A DNA stretch of 14,239 nt from Treponema sp. (GTDB taxonomy: Bacteria > Spirochaetota > Spirochaetia > Treponematales > Breznakiellaceae): contig JAITJV010000319.1 in assembly GCA_031278755.1 (NCBI GenBank), positions 1-14,239 on the forward strand. Reading direction: 5' to 3'. Shown here in pieces: positions 1 to 7,297 of this stretch. The notes beneath the pieces were generated by a model that did not search any database, had not been told where the DNA came from, and was given only the letters and a program-made list of their open reading frames with translations. The position numbers and the translations under genes were made by a program. How positions within the stretch are numbered: position 1 is the first letter of the stretch; the number at the start of each line of letters is the position of its first letter.

Positions 1-1088
1 GGGGATCCGACGCCCAGGTGATAGGCTGCCCCAAAACCATAGACGGGGATCTTAAGAACGAATATATCGAAACGTCTTTCGGTTTCGATACCGCCTGCAA
101 GACCTACAGCGAACTTATCGGAAATATCGAAAGAGACGCGGCAAGCGCCAAAAAATACTGGCACTTTATCAAGCTTATGGGCCGCGCGGCGAGCCATATC
201 GCGCTTGAATGCGCCCTTCAAACCCAGCCCAATATATGCCTTATCTCCGAAGAGGTGGAAGCCAAGGGGCTTTCCCTCAATCAGGTGGTGGATCATATCT
301 GCGCATCCATAATGCGGCGCGCTGAAAACCATGACAACTACGGCGTGGTGCTCATACCCGAAGGGCTTGTGGAATTCATTCCCGAAATGAAAAAACTTAT
401 TGACGAACTCAACGACGCCATGGCGGACGGTCAAAAAGAATTTTCCAGGATCAGTTCTTTTATTGATCGGATTTACTGGCTGGGAAGAAAAATTTCGGAG
501 CCGTCTTACCACCTTCTTCAGAGCCTTCCCCCGGATATCGCGCGGGAATTTCTCATGGACCGGGACCCCCATGGAAACGTCCAGGTTTCCCGTATTGAAA
601 CGGAAAAACTTCTTATCAGCATGACCGAAAAGAAACTCCAGAGCCTTAAGGAAGGCGGACTCTACAAGGGAAAATTCAGCCCGCTTGGCCACTTCTTCGG
701 CTATGAAGGCCGCTGTGCGTTTCCTTCCAATTTTGACGCCGACTACTGCTACAGTCTGGGCTTCGGGGCTTTTGTGCTCATCGCGTCGGGCCTTTCAGGT
801 TATCTTTCCAGCGTGCGCAACCTTATCGCCCCGGCCTCCGAGTGGAAGGCGGGCGGCGTTCCCCTTACCATGATGATGAATATGGAACAGCGCCACGGCG
901 CAAAAAAACCGGTTATCAGAAAGGCGCTGGTGGAACTTGAGGGAAAGCCTTTTAGGGAATTTGATTCGCTGCGGGACGTCTGGGCGGTTAAAACCTGCTA
1001 CCTTTTTCCCGGAGCCATACAGTACTTCGGGCCGCCTGAGGTTTCCGACACGCCGGCAAAAACCCTGGCTCTGGAGCATCGAAAATGA
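1..1088 (+). CDS. pfp: Pyrophosphate-dependent phosphofructokinase, long form (5' end missing)
   Basis: This gene encodes the C-terminal part of PPi-dependent 6-phosphofructokinase, which reversibly phosphorylates fructose 6-phosphate with pyrophosphate in the cytosol (glycolysis and gluconeogenesis). The reading frame is open from the window edge (first full codon at base 3), so the N-terminal part, including the PPi-specificity GGDD loop, lies outside. Visible family motifs are PKTIDGD at bases 30-50 (active-site Asp), [14 protein letters not shown] (the MGR substrate motif), [12 protein letters not shown], and [17 protein letters not shown]. The C-terminal [16 protein letters not shown] and a [11 protein letters not shown] stretch resemble the roughly 60 kDa spirochete and plant-beta clade rather than short ATP-PFKs. 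A GTG at 18 is internal and is not the start. The stop overlaps the ATG of a mini-ORF (ATGA), placing pfp at the head, or at least upstream, of the envelope operon that follows. Identification is firm. Cofactor choice is inferred from the clade. Confidence 0.95.
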   Translation, partial: GSDAQVIGCPKTIDGDLKNEYIETSFGFDTACKTYSELIGNIERDAASAKKYWHFIKLMGRAASHIALECALQTQPNICLISEEVEAKGLSLNQVVDHICASIMRRAENHDNYGVVLIPEGLVEFIPEMKKLIDELNDAMADGQKEFSRISSFIDRIYWLGRKISEPSYHLLQSLPPDIAREFLMDRDPHGNVQVSRIETEKLLISMTEKKLQSLKEGGLYKGKFSPLGHFFGYEGRCAFPSNFDADYCYSLGFGAFVLIASGLSGYLSSVRNLIAPASEWKAGGVPLTMMMNMEQRHGAKKPVIRKALVELEGKPFREFDSLRDVWAVKTCYLFPGAIQYFGPPEVSDTPAKTLALEHRK

Positions 1089-1141
1089 AAAAAACCCCGG
1101 AGGGACGGCAGGGTATTTTCAGCGCGCGGGCGTTCCGCTGA
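1085..1141 (+). CDS. 18-codon coupling mini-ORF between pfp and the DUF2339 gene
   Basis: This short open frame ([18 protein letters not shown]) starts with an ATG that overlaps the pfp stop as ATGA. A GGAG Shine-Dalgarno at 1073-1076 lies 8 bases upstream. It ends in a TGA that overlaps the next gene's ATG as TGATG. The downstream ATG at 1141 has no good ribosome-binding site of its own: the nearest GGAGG-like sequence, at 1099-1103, is more than 35 bases away. The simplest reading is a leader peptide that hands ribosomes from pfp to the DUF2339 gene. No peptide family is recognised, and it may have no function beyond coupling. It could also be chance. Confidence 0.4.
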   Translation: MKKTPEGRQGIFSARAFR

Positions 1142-3891
1142 TGGACGGCGTTGCTTTTTTTATCATAGTCATTATTGCCGCCTTTCTGTTTGCCGTAATA
1201 GGCGTTGCGGTATTGCTGAAAAAAACAGGCCGTATCGAACGTAACATTGCCGGCCTTGAAAACAGGATAAGGGCGCAGGAGCAATTCATCCTGAACCTCG
1301 GCGCCGGAACAATTTCCGGTGCGGCTGAATCCCCTGAACCCGCCAAAGAAGCGGCCGCGGCTCCCGAACCCGCGTCCGCGCCGGCTCCTGGCCACGCGGC
1401 CGCGGAAAACCCGGTTCCTGACCACGTTCCCGTTCCGGCGCAAAAACCGGCGCCATACAGATCGATCCTGAATTCCGCGGCGGCTTTTGTACGCGGGGGA
1501 AATTTATGGGCCGCGGGGGGCGTTGTGCTCCTCATCGCCGGCTTTGCCATGCTTATCACCTACCTTGCACGGCGCGGTTTTTTTACCGTAGAGACGGGCA
1601 TAGCCGCCGCAGCGTTTTCGGGCCTTGTCATGCTTGCTGCGGGGCGGCGTTTCCGGAAAAAACGCCCGGTCTTTTTCCTCATCCTCCAGGGCGGCGGTAT
1701 AGGCATGCTCTACCTTTCCGTGTATGCCGCCCACAAGCTGACCCCGTATTTTCCGGCGCCCGTTTCCCTTGTTCTTATGAGCCTTTTTGTTCCTCCGGCG
1801 GTGATCCTCGCCCTCTTTCAGAGTTCCGGCGCCGGCGGAACCCGGGGTTCGCAGACGCTGGCCTTTCTCGGTTTCCTCGGCGGTTTCGCCGCACCCCTGC
1901 TTCTTGCATCGGGCGGGGGAAACCACGTATTTCTTTTTTCGTATTATCTTGTCCTTGACGCGGGGGTTCTTGTCATTGCGTTTTTCCGCCGCTGGAAGGC
2001 CCTCTCCATTCTGGCTTTCTGTTTTACCTTCGGCGCCTCGTTTTACTGGATGACCCGAAATTTTATCCCCGCTTTCTTTCCGTCTTCCGAACCTTTTTTT
2101 ATAGCGTACATCCTCCTCTTTACCGTTCTCGGCGTTTCCGGTTCCGGAAAGACCCGCTTGCCCGGCGCTTATTCCGGCGGATTCATCACCCTGCTTACGC
2201 CTTTTCTGGGCGCCGTTCTTCAATGGATGGCGTTTTCCCATATAGAACACGGCTACGCCGTCGTAAGCCTTTCCTTTTCCGTTTTTTATATAAGTTTTGC
2301 GGTGATAATCCGGAAACTTGGAAGCGTGCGGCTCTTTTCCGAAGCGTATCTTTTTCTTGCCGCGCTTCTGGCGAATCTTGCCCTTCCCCTGGAACTTTCC
2401 CCGCGGTTAACAAGCGCGCTCTGGGCCGTCGAAGGGGCGGCGTTTTTTTTCCTCGCCCTCAGGCTGAAAAAGTTCCGCCCGGCGCTCGGCGCCCTTGCGC
2501 GCCAGGCGGCCGCGGCCCGGGCCTTTGTCTTTGAAAAAACGGACGGGGGAAATTCAAGCGGGGCTTCGCCCCGTTTTACCGGAGCGCTGGTGATCTCCCT
2601 TTCGGCCTTTGTGATCATGCTGCTCGCGGAAAGATTCACAAAAAAAGAAAAAGGCGTAAAAAATACCCTTGAAAAACTATACCCCGCTTTTCCCTTCGTC
2701 ATGTGCGCGTGGGCCTGTCTCTGGTGGTTCGGCGGCTGGCTGTATGAAATAAACCGGGCTTCTTCTTTTCCCGCGGAATTTTTCTTTATCCTTTGTTCGG
2801 CGTCGGCGCTTTTATCATGCGCGGCGGCGCTTGTCTCCGGTTCAAACGCGCTGTTCATGGGCCTTGTTCCTTCCCTGGTATTCGCGCTCGGACTGGTGCT
2901 GGGAACCATGGGCGGCTTTATCGGCGTTTCCCGCTTCCCGGACGGCGTTTTTACCGCGCTAACCATGCGGTTCAGCGTCAACTATTTCAGGGGCTTTTAT
3001 GCGTGGTCCTGGATCGCCTTTTTCGCAAGCCAGGGCCCCGCGTTGTTTTTTTCACGGAAAAAAATGGAGGAAGCCGTCCACGGGATATGGCTTGCGTCGT
3101 GCGTGCTCGTCACCGCCGCCGTCCTCAGCGCCTCGGGCCGGGCGCTGACCGTCTTTCTCGGCCTTTCGGTATCCTGGACCAGTTTTGCAGGGCTTCTTCC
3201 CCTTTTTGCGGCGGTGATAATCCTCAGCCTCTGCCTGCGCCGCGCTTTTACGGCCGGAATCAGGGCCCGTATTGTTTTTTTAATACTTCCCCTCGTTCTC
3301 TGCTGCATCCTTTCACTCAGGTTTATCGTGAGCGTTTTCCTTCCCGGCGATCCCGCCCCCCTCCCCCTTTACATCCCCGTCCTCAATCCGCTTGATCTTG
3401 AGGAACTGTTCTGCATCGCCGTCTTCCTCCTCTGGCAGATGCTGCTGCTCAAAAAAAGCGCGAAAGAAGGGGCCGCGGAAACCGGGGCTTTGCGCGGCGT
3501 GGGAAAAGCCCCGCTTGTAAGCATTGTTGATGTTTCGTTTTTTATTTTTGCCATGGCGGCGGCGGCGCGGGGCGTTCATTTTTACGGCAAGATCCCCTGG
3601 CGGAGCCTTCCTGAGTCGGGCGTGTTTCACCTTGCCGTTTTCATACTCTGGGCGGTCTACGGCATAGCCCATATAATCGCAGGAAACAAAATTTCCCGGC
3701 GGCGTATCTGGATTGCCGGCGCATCTCTTACGGCGGCTGATATTGCGAAACTTATTCTCCTTGATCTCGCCGGGCAGGGGGCGGTAAAAAGAATAGTGTC
3801 CTTTTTTATTGCGGGCCTCGCCCTCCTCCTTATAGGGTGGATTGCCCCGCTGCCCCCCGCGGCGCAAAAGGCTGATACAGGAAAACAATGA
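1141..3891 (+). CDS. DUF2339 family polytopic membrane protein
   Basis: This is a 916-residue inner-membrane protein of unknown biochemical function in the DUF2339 family. Residues 3-26 form one membrane segment. Residues 28-52 are charged and probably coiled-coil, and residues 60-105 are a Pro/Ala-rich linker. From about 120 to the end there are roughly two dozen hydrophobic segments. Family-like features include NLWAAGGVVLLIAGFAML near 121, the glycine-rich LQGGGIGMLYLSVYAA near 182, GFLGGFAAPLLLA near 244, a PVLNPLDLEE loop near 745, and a C-terminal stretch with KLILLDLAG and KRIVSFFIAG. I chose the ATG at 1141 because the hydrophobic N-terminus begins there. The frame stays open back to 937, but that part only overlaps pfp. 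The stop overlaps the DUF3999 start as ATGA, and DUF2339/DUF3999 adjacency is a recurring bacterial arrangement. Family assignment is confident; substrate and role are unknown. Confidence 0.87.
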   Translation: MDGVAFFIIVIIAAFLFAVIGVAVLLKKTGRIERNIAGLENRIRAQEQFILNLGAGTISGAAESPEPAKEAAAAPEPASAPAPGHAAAENPVPDHVPVPAQKPAPYRSILNSAAAFVRGGNLWAAGGVVLLIAGFAMLITYLARRGFFTVETGIAAAAFSGLVMLAAGRRFRKKRPVFFLILQGGGIGMLYLSVYAAHKLTPYFPAPVSLVLMSLFVPPAVILALFQSSGAGGTRGSQTLAFLGFLGGFAAPLLLASGGGNHVFLFSYYLVLDAGVLVIAFFRRWKALSILAFCFTFGASFYWMTRNFIPAFFPSSEPFFIAYILLFTVLGVSGSGKTRLPGAYSGGFITLLTPFLGAVLQWMAFSHIEHGYAVVSLSFSVFYISFAVIIRKLGSVRLFSEAYLFLAALLANLALPLELSPRLTSALWAVEGAAFFFLALRLKKFRPALGALARQAAAARAFVFEKTDGGNSSGASPRFTGALVISLSAFVIMLLAERFTKKEKGVKNTLEKLYPAFPFVMCAWACLWWFGGWLYEINRASSFPAEFFFILCSASALLSCAAALVSGSNALFMGLVPSLVFALGLVLGTMGGFIGVSRFPDGVFTALTMRFSVNYFRGFYAWSWIAFFASQGPALFFSRKKMEEAVHGIWLASCVLVTAAVLSASGRALTVFLGLSVSWTSFAGLLPLFAAVIILSLCLRRAFTAGIRARIVFLILPLVLCCILSLRFIVSVFLPGDPAPLPLYIPVLNPLDLEELFCIAVFLLWQMLLLKKSAKEGAAETGALRGVGKAPLVSIVDVSFFIFAMAAAARGVHFYGKIPWRSLPESGVFHLAVFILWAVYGIAHIIAGNKISRRRIWIAGASLTAADIAKLILLDLAGQGAVKRIVSFFIAGLALLLIGWIAPLPPAAQKADTGKQ
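2559..2577 (+). terminator. Terminator-like hairpin inside the DUF2339 gene
   Basis: A perfect 6-bp stem (CGGGGC at 2559-2564 paired with GCCCCG at 2568-2573) closes a TTC loop and is followed at once by TTTT (2574-2577). This looks like a short intrinsic terminator in the transcribed direction. It lies in a hydrophilic loop of the protein (GASPRFT, near residues 474-480), where sequence constraint is probably low. The U-tract is short, so complete termination is unlikely. Partial polarity or a small inserted palindrome are possible. Confidence 0.35.
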
Positions 3892-5192
3892 ACAAACGCA
3901 TCCCCTTTTTTGTTTTGATTTTTGCCGCCGCCGGTCTTTTCCCGCAAAACAAACCGGCCGGTCCGGAACCGGATGATTTTGCCGGAAACATAAGTCTTTC
4001 GGGAACGGCGGGCCGGCTTCTTTCCCTTGAAATTCCCGAAGAAGTTTACCGCGGCCTCAGACGGGCCGACATGGCCGACATGAGGGTTTTTGACGCGGAA
4101 GGACTTCCCGTTCCTTTTACGGTCCGCCCGGTTCCGGGGCAGGTCTTTACCCCTCCGCCCCGGACAATACCTTTTTTTATCTGGGAAAAGGAAACGGCGC
4201 TTCCGGCCGGCGCCGACATAGAGATAGACGCGTCGGGAACGGTAATCCGCATCAACAGCCGGGGGGGTCCTTCAACAGGACGAACCAACGCCGCATACCT
4301 TCTTGATCTTTCAGGTTTTCCGGGCGTTCCTTCCGCCCTTGTCCTTTCCATGGAAAACAAAGATCACTACAATTCCGCGGTACGCATTTATTCAGGAACG
4401 GATCTTTCATTCTGGAGTGAATTTGACAGGCGGCAGATCATAGCATGGTACGGCGATTCGGGGGCAAACCGCGACACCATCGAACTTCCCGAAAGGGACA
4501 TGCGCTACCTTCTTCTTAAATTTGAAAATCCCGCCCCCGCCCCCCGGAGCATCACCGCGCTCTGGAAGCCTGTACAGGCGCCGCCTCCCCGGAGGGAAAA
4601 GGCCGCGGCCGGAACCTTCCCCGACGCCGGACGGCGCATCGTCAATTACGACACGGGAGGCTTCTATCCAATCGTGTCGGTTAACTTCATCCTTCCCGAA
4701 ACGGATTCCGTTGAAACGTTAATTAAAAGCAGGAACGCCATTGAAGACGAATGGCGGGCCGTGGCGCGGGCCGCCCTGTTCCGTTTTTCCGGCCCCGGCG
4801 GGGAAAAAACGCATGAAGCGCTGGAAATATCTTCCTCCGCCCGGTACTGGGAGCTTGAATCCCTTTCCCTTCCCTTTGCAAAGGCCCCCGAAGGCCGTTT
4901 CGGCTGGCAGATACGGGAAATTGTATTTCCCGGCCGGGGGAAAGGCCCCTGGACCCTTGCCTACGGAAACCCGGGCTGCGGGCCTCCGGAAGAATTTACC
5001 GTTCCCGCCGGGGTGTTCATGGAAAAGGCCGCGGCGGGCGAAATTGTCTATCGTCCTCCGGAAGAAGAAATCAAATTTCCGCGCAGGTGGGGGCAGTTCC
5101 TGTTATGGAGCATACTTGCGGCGGCGGCAATTATTTTGACGGGTCTTGCTTTTTATATTGCAAAGATCATAAAGAAAGAGGATGTATCATGA
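3888..5192 (+). CDS. DUF3999 family exported protein with C-terminal membrane anchor
   Basis: This 434-residue protein has an N-terminal signal sequence (about residues 1-19, KR followed by FFVLIFAAAGLF). It is followed by a DUF3999-like extracytoplasmic region that opens with sheet-forming sequence (LLSLEIPEEVYRGLRRADMA, then MRVFDAEGLPVPFTV). One membrane helix lies near residues 402-424 and is followed by a short basic cytoplasmic tail (KIIKKEDVS). The topology is therefore a large periplasmic domain anchored at the C-terminus. The start overlaps the upstream stop as ATGA, with AGGA at 3879-3882 as ribosome-binding site. The end overlaps the DUF4139 start in the same way. Its position between DUF2339 and DUF4139 genes suggests a shared envelope complex, but no catalytic motif is evident and no function should be assigned. 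Confidence 0.83.
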   Translation: MNKRIPFFVLIFAAAGLFPQNKPAGPEPDDFAGNISLSGTAGRLLSLEIPEEVYRGLRRADMADMRVFDAEGLPVPFTVRPVPGQVFTPPPRTIPFFIWEKETALPAGADIEIDASGTVIRINSRGGPSTGRTNAAYLLDLSGFPGVPSALVLSMENKDHYNSAVRIYSGTDLSFWSEFDRRQIIAWYGDSGANRDTIELPERDMRYLLLKFENPAPAPRSITALWKPVQAPPPRREKAAAGTFPDAGRRIVNYDTGGFYPIVSVNFILPETDSVETLIKSRNAIEDEWRAVARAALFRFSGPGGEKTHEALEISSSARYWELESLSLPFAKAPEGRFGWQIREIVFPGRGKGPWTLAYGNPGCGPPEEFTVPAGVFMEKAAAGEIVYRPPEEEIKFPRRWGQFLLWSILAAAAIILTGLAFYIAKIIKKEDVS

Positions 5193-7291
5193 AAAAAACC
5201 GTAAAAAACACCGTTATATGCGCCCTTGCCCTTGTGCTGGCGCGCCCCATTCTGCAGGCCCAGCAGGATTCCGCCGGCCGGGCGGACGCCGGAAATTCCG
5301 CGGAACTTCCCCTGAGACGCATCACGCTTTTTTCTTCGGGGGTCGCCTATTACGAACATTCCGGAGCACCGGGAAGCCCGTCCGTCCTTCGCCTGTCCTT
5401 CAAGACCGAAGCGGTCAACGACGCCCTTAAATCACTGGTGATAAACAATCCCGGAACGGCATCCTCGGTTACGTATCCGTCGGAGCAAACCCTGATCTCA
5501 ACCCTCCGCAGCCTGTCCATAGATCTTTCCGGAAACCCCAGCCTTGCGGAAATCCTCGGCTCCCTTAAAGGGACGGAAGTGGAAATCAGCGCGCCTTCCT
5601 CCATACGGGGAAGAATCACCGGAATTGAATACAGAAATTCCTCCCCGGCGGAAAACCGCCTTTCCCCGGCTCCCGAACCATGGCTTGTCCTCTTTACTTC
5701 TTCTGGCCTCCGATCGGTGGGCCTTGGGGATATTGCCTCCGTCAGTTTTCCCGATCCGCGCATAGGGGCGGATCTTGACCGGGCGCTGGATCTTATCATG
5801 GCTTCGCGAAATTCCGGTTCACGGGAACTTACCCTTAATCTGGGCGGCGGGGCCGTTTCCGTAATCTATGTGATCCCTTCCCCCGTCTGGAAAGTTTCCT
5901 ACCGGCTCGATCTGTCCGGCGCGAAGGCGCAGGGACGGTCCGAAGCTTTTCTCCAGGGCTGGGCCATCGTTGACAACGACAGCGACAGCGACTGGAAAAA
6001 TGTGGAACTGTCCCTCGTGGCGGGAAGGCCTGTTTCGTTCATACAAAACCTCTACCCGCCCTTATATCTTTCACGGCCCGTCCTGCCCCTGGCAATAGCG
6101 GGAACCGCCGGGGCGGAGACCCATGATTCGGGAACGCGCTACGGTCCCTCCGCATCCGCGGGGGCCCGCACGGATGCGGAGGCCCCCGCGCCCGCGCCCC
6201 GGAATCAGGCGATGAAAAGCATGGACATGGCGGCGGCGGACGAATATGTATACGCCGAGGAACGCGCCGTCCTTTCGGGCGGGGCCGGAGGGCGAACCCA
6301 GGCCCGCGCGGCGGGAGATCAGTTTGAATTTACCGTCAAGAATCCCGTCAGCCTTGACCGGCGCATGAGCGCAATGCTTCCGCTCGCAGAGGCGCGGCCT
6401 TTGGTGCGGAAAATGCTGATCCTTCCCGGAAAAGACGCGCTTGGAAAAAACATACATCCCCGGCTCGGCGCGGAGATCACCAATAATACCGGGATGAAGC
6501 TTCCTGCGGGGCCCCTCACGGTGTATGACGGCGGAACCTATGCCGGGGACGCCCTGATCGAATTCTTCAGCCCGGGTGAAAAAAGGCTTGTTTCCTACGG
6601 AGAGGATCTTTCCGTTACCGCCGCCGCCGAAATATCAAGTTCAAAAATGGTAAGCGCCGCATCCGTGTCGGGCGGAATAATGACCATAAGCCGCAGGCAG
6701 ATATACGATCGGAAATATACGATCAAAAACAATTCGGCTGAAACACGTGATATTCTTATCGAGCATCCCCAAACGGCCGGTGCGGAACTTTCCGCGCAGG
6801 GAACCGGCGCGGAAGCCCTGAACAACCCGGAAGAAAAAACCCCGGACGCGTACCGCTTCCTCCGTTCCCTTGATCCTGGATCGGAAAAGATCTTTACCGT
6901 CCGGGAAGAAGTTCCTGTTTCGGAACGGATCACCCTGGGCGGGCTTCGTATTGAGAGTTTTCTCTCTTATGCGTCAAACCAGGAGATCCCCGCCAATGTC
7001 AGAAGGATGCTCCAGGAAGCCGCCGCGCTGAAACAAAAGGCGGACGCCGCGAAAGAGGACGAGGCGGGAATAACAAACAGGCGCGACCGCCTTGTTTCCG
7101 AGCAGGCCCGCATACGCGCCAACCTCCAGGCCGCGGGAAGCGGAACCCCCCAGGGTCAGGAATACCTGAAACGGCTTTCCGCCGCGGACTCGGACATAGA
7201 CGGCCTTACCCGGCGGCTTGAGGAAGCCGAAAAGGCATCCCGTACCGCGCAGGAAGCCTTTGAGTCTTACATCACGTCGATTACACTGTAA
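5189..7291 (+). CDS. DUF4139 domain exported protein with C-terminal coiled coil
   Basis: This 700-residue protein has a clear signal peptide (MKKTVKNTVI..., predicted cleavage LQA|QQ after residue 24). The family N-terminal block follows: RRITLFSSGVAYYEHSG near 43, then VNDALKSLVINN. The DUF4139 core runs from about 220 to 600 and includes IPSPVWKVSYRLDL and a DNDSDSDWKNVELSLVAGRP stretch near 260-282. Residues about 315-385 are a low-complexity Ala/Pro/Gly region. The last hundred residues are charged heptad-like sequence, probably coiled coil. The ATG at 5189 is chosen because it begins the signal peptide, has AGAGG at 5177-5181 seven bases upstream, and overlaps the DUF3999 stop as ATGA. 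The frame is open back to 5087, but that part lies inside the previous gene. It probably acts in the periplasm, or at the outer membrane, with its two upstream neighbours. Biochemical function is unknown. Confidence 0.85.
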   Translation: MKKTVKNTVICALALVLARPILQAQQDSAGRADAGNSAELPLRRITLFSSGVAYYEHSGAPGSPSVLRLSFKTEAVNDALKSLVINNPGTASSVTYPSEQTLISTLRSLSIDLSGNPSLAEILGSLKGTEVEISAPSSIRGRITGIEYRNSSPAENRLSPAPEPWLVLFTSSGLRSVGLGDIASVSFPDPRIGADLDRALDLIMASRNSGSRELTLNLGGGAVSVIYVIPSPVWKVSYRLDLSGAKAQGRSEAFLQGWAIVDNDSDSDWKNVELSLVAGRPVSFIQNLYPPLYLSRPVLPLAIAGTAGAETHDSGTRYGPSASAGARTDAEAPAPAPRNQAMKSMDMAAADEYVYAEERAVLSGGAGGRTQARAAGDQFEFTVKNPVSLDRRMSAMLPLAEARPLVRKMLILPGKDALGKNIHPRLGAEITNNTGMKLPAGPLTVYDGGTYAGDALIEFFSPGEKRLVSYGEDLSVTAAAEISSSKMVSAASVSGGIMTISRRQIYDRKYTIKNNSAETRDILIEHPQTAGAELSAQGTGAEALNNPEEKTPDAYRFLRSLDPGSEKIFTVREEVPVSERITLGGLRIESFLSYASNQEIPANVRRMLQEAAALKQKADAAKEDEAGITNRRDRLVSEQARIRANLQAAGSGTPQGQEYLKRLSAADSDIDGLTRRLEEAEKASRTAQEAFESYITSITL
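6147..6190 (+). repeat. Two overlapping, mutually exclusive inverted repeats inside the DUF4139 gene
   Basis: A perfect 12-base inverted repeat pairs 6147-6158 with 6171-6182. A second perfect 10-base inverted repeat pairs 6157-6166 with 6181-6190. The arms share 6157-6158 and 6181-6182, so the RNA cannot form both stems in full at once. The sequence encodes the Ala/Pro-rich linker (GPSASAGARTDAEAPAPAP). It may be an RNA switch-like or pausing element, or a by-product of GC-rich low-complexity coding. Confidence 0.6.
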
Positions 7292-7297
7292 CAGGCG

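Noticed and set aside
937..1140. Upstream extension of the DUF2339 reading frame to 937
   Set aside because: This part overlaps the conserved C-terminus of pfp in another frame and gives charged, non-membrane sequence. The hydrophobic N-terminus typical of the family begins at 1141.
1504..2250. 248-residue open frame on the - strand opposite the DUF2339 gene
   Set aside because: Very basic, low-complexity translation, as expected opposite a GC-rich membrane-protein gene; no ribosome-binding site or domain seen.
5087..5188. Upstream start of the DUF4139 gene at 5087
   Set aside because: It would place extra sequence before an excellent signal peptide and overlap the DUF3999 membrane anchor. 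The ATG at 5189 has its own Shine-Dalgarno and an ATGA junction.
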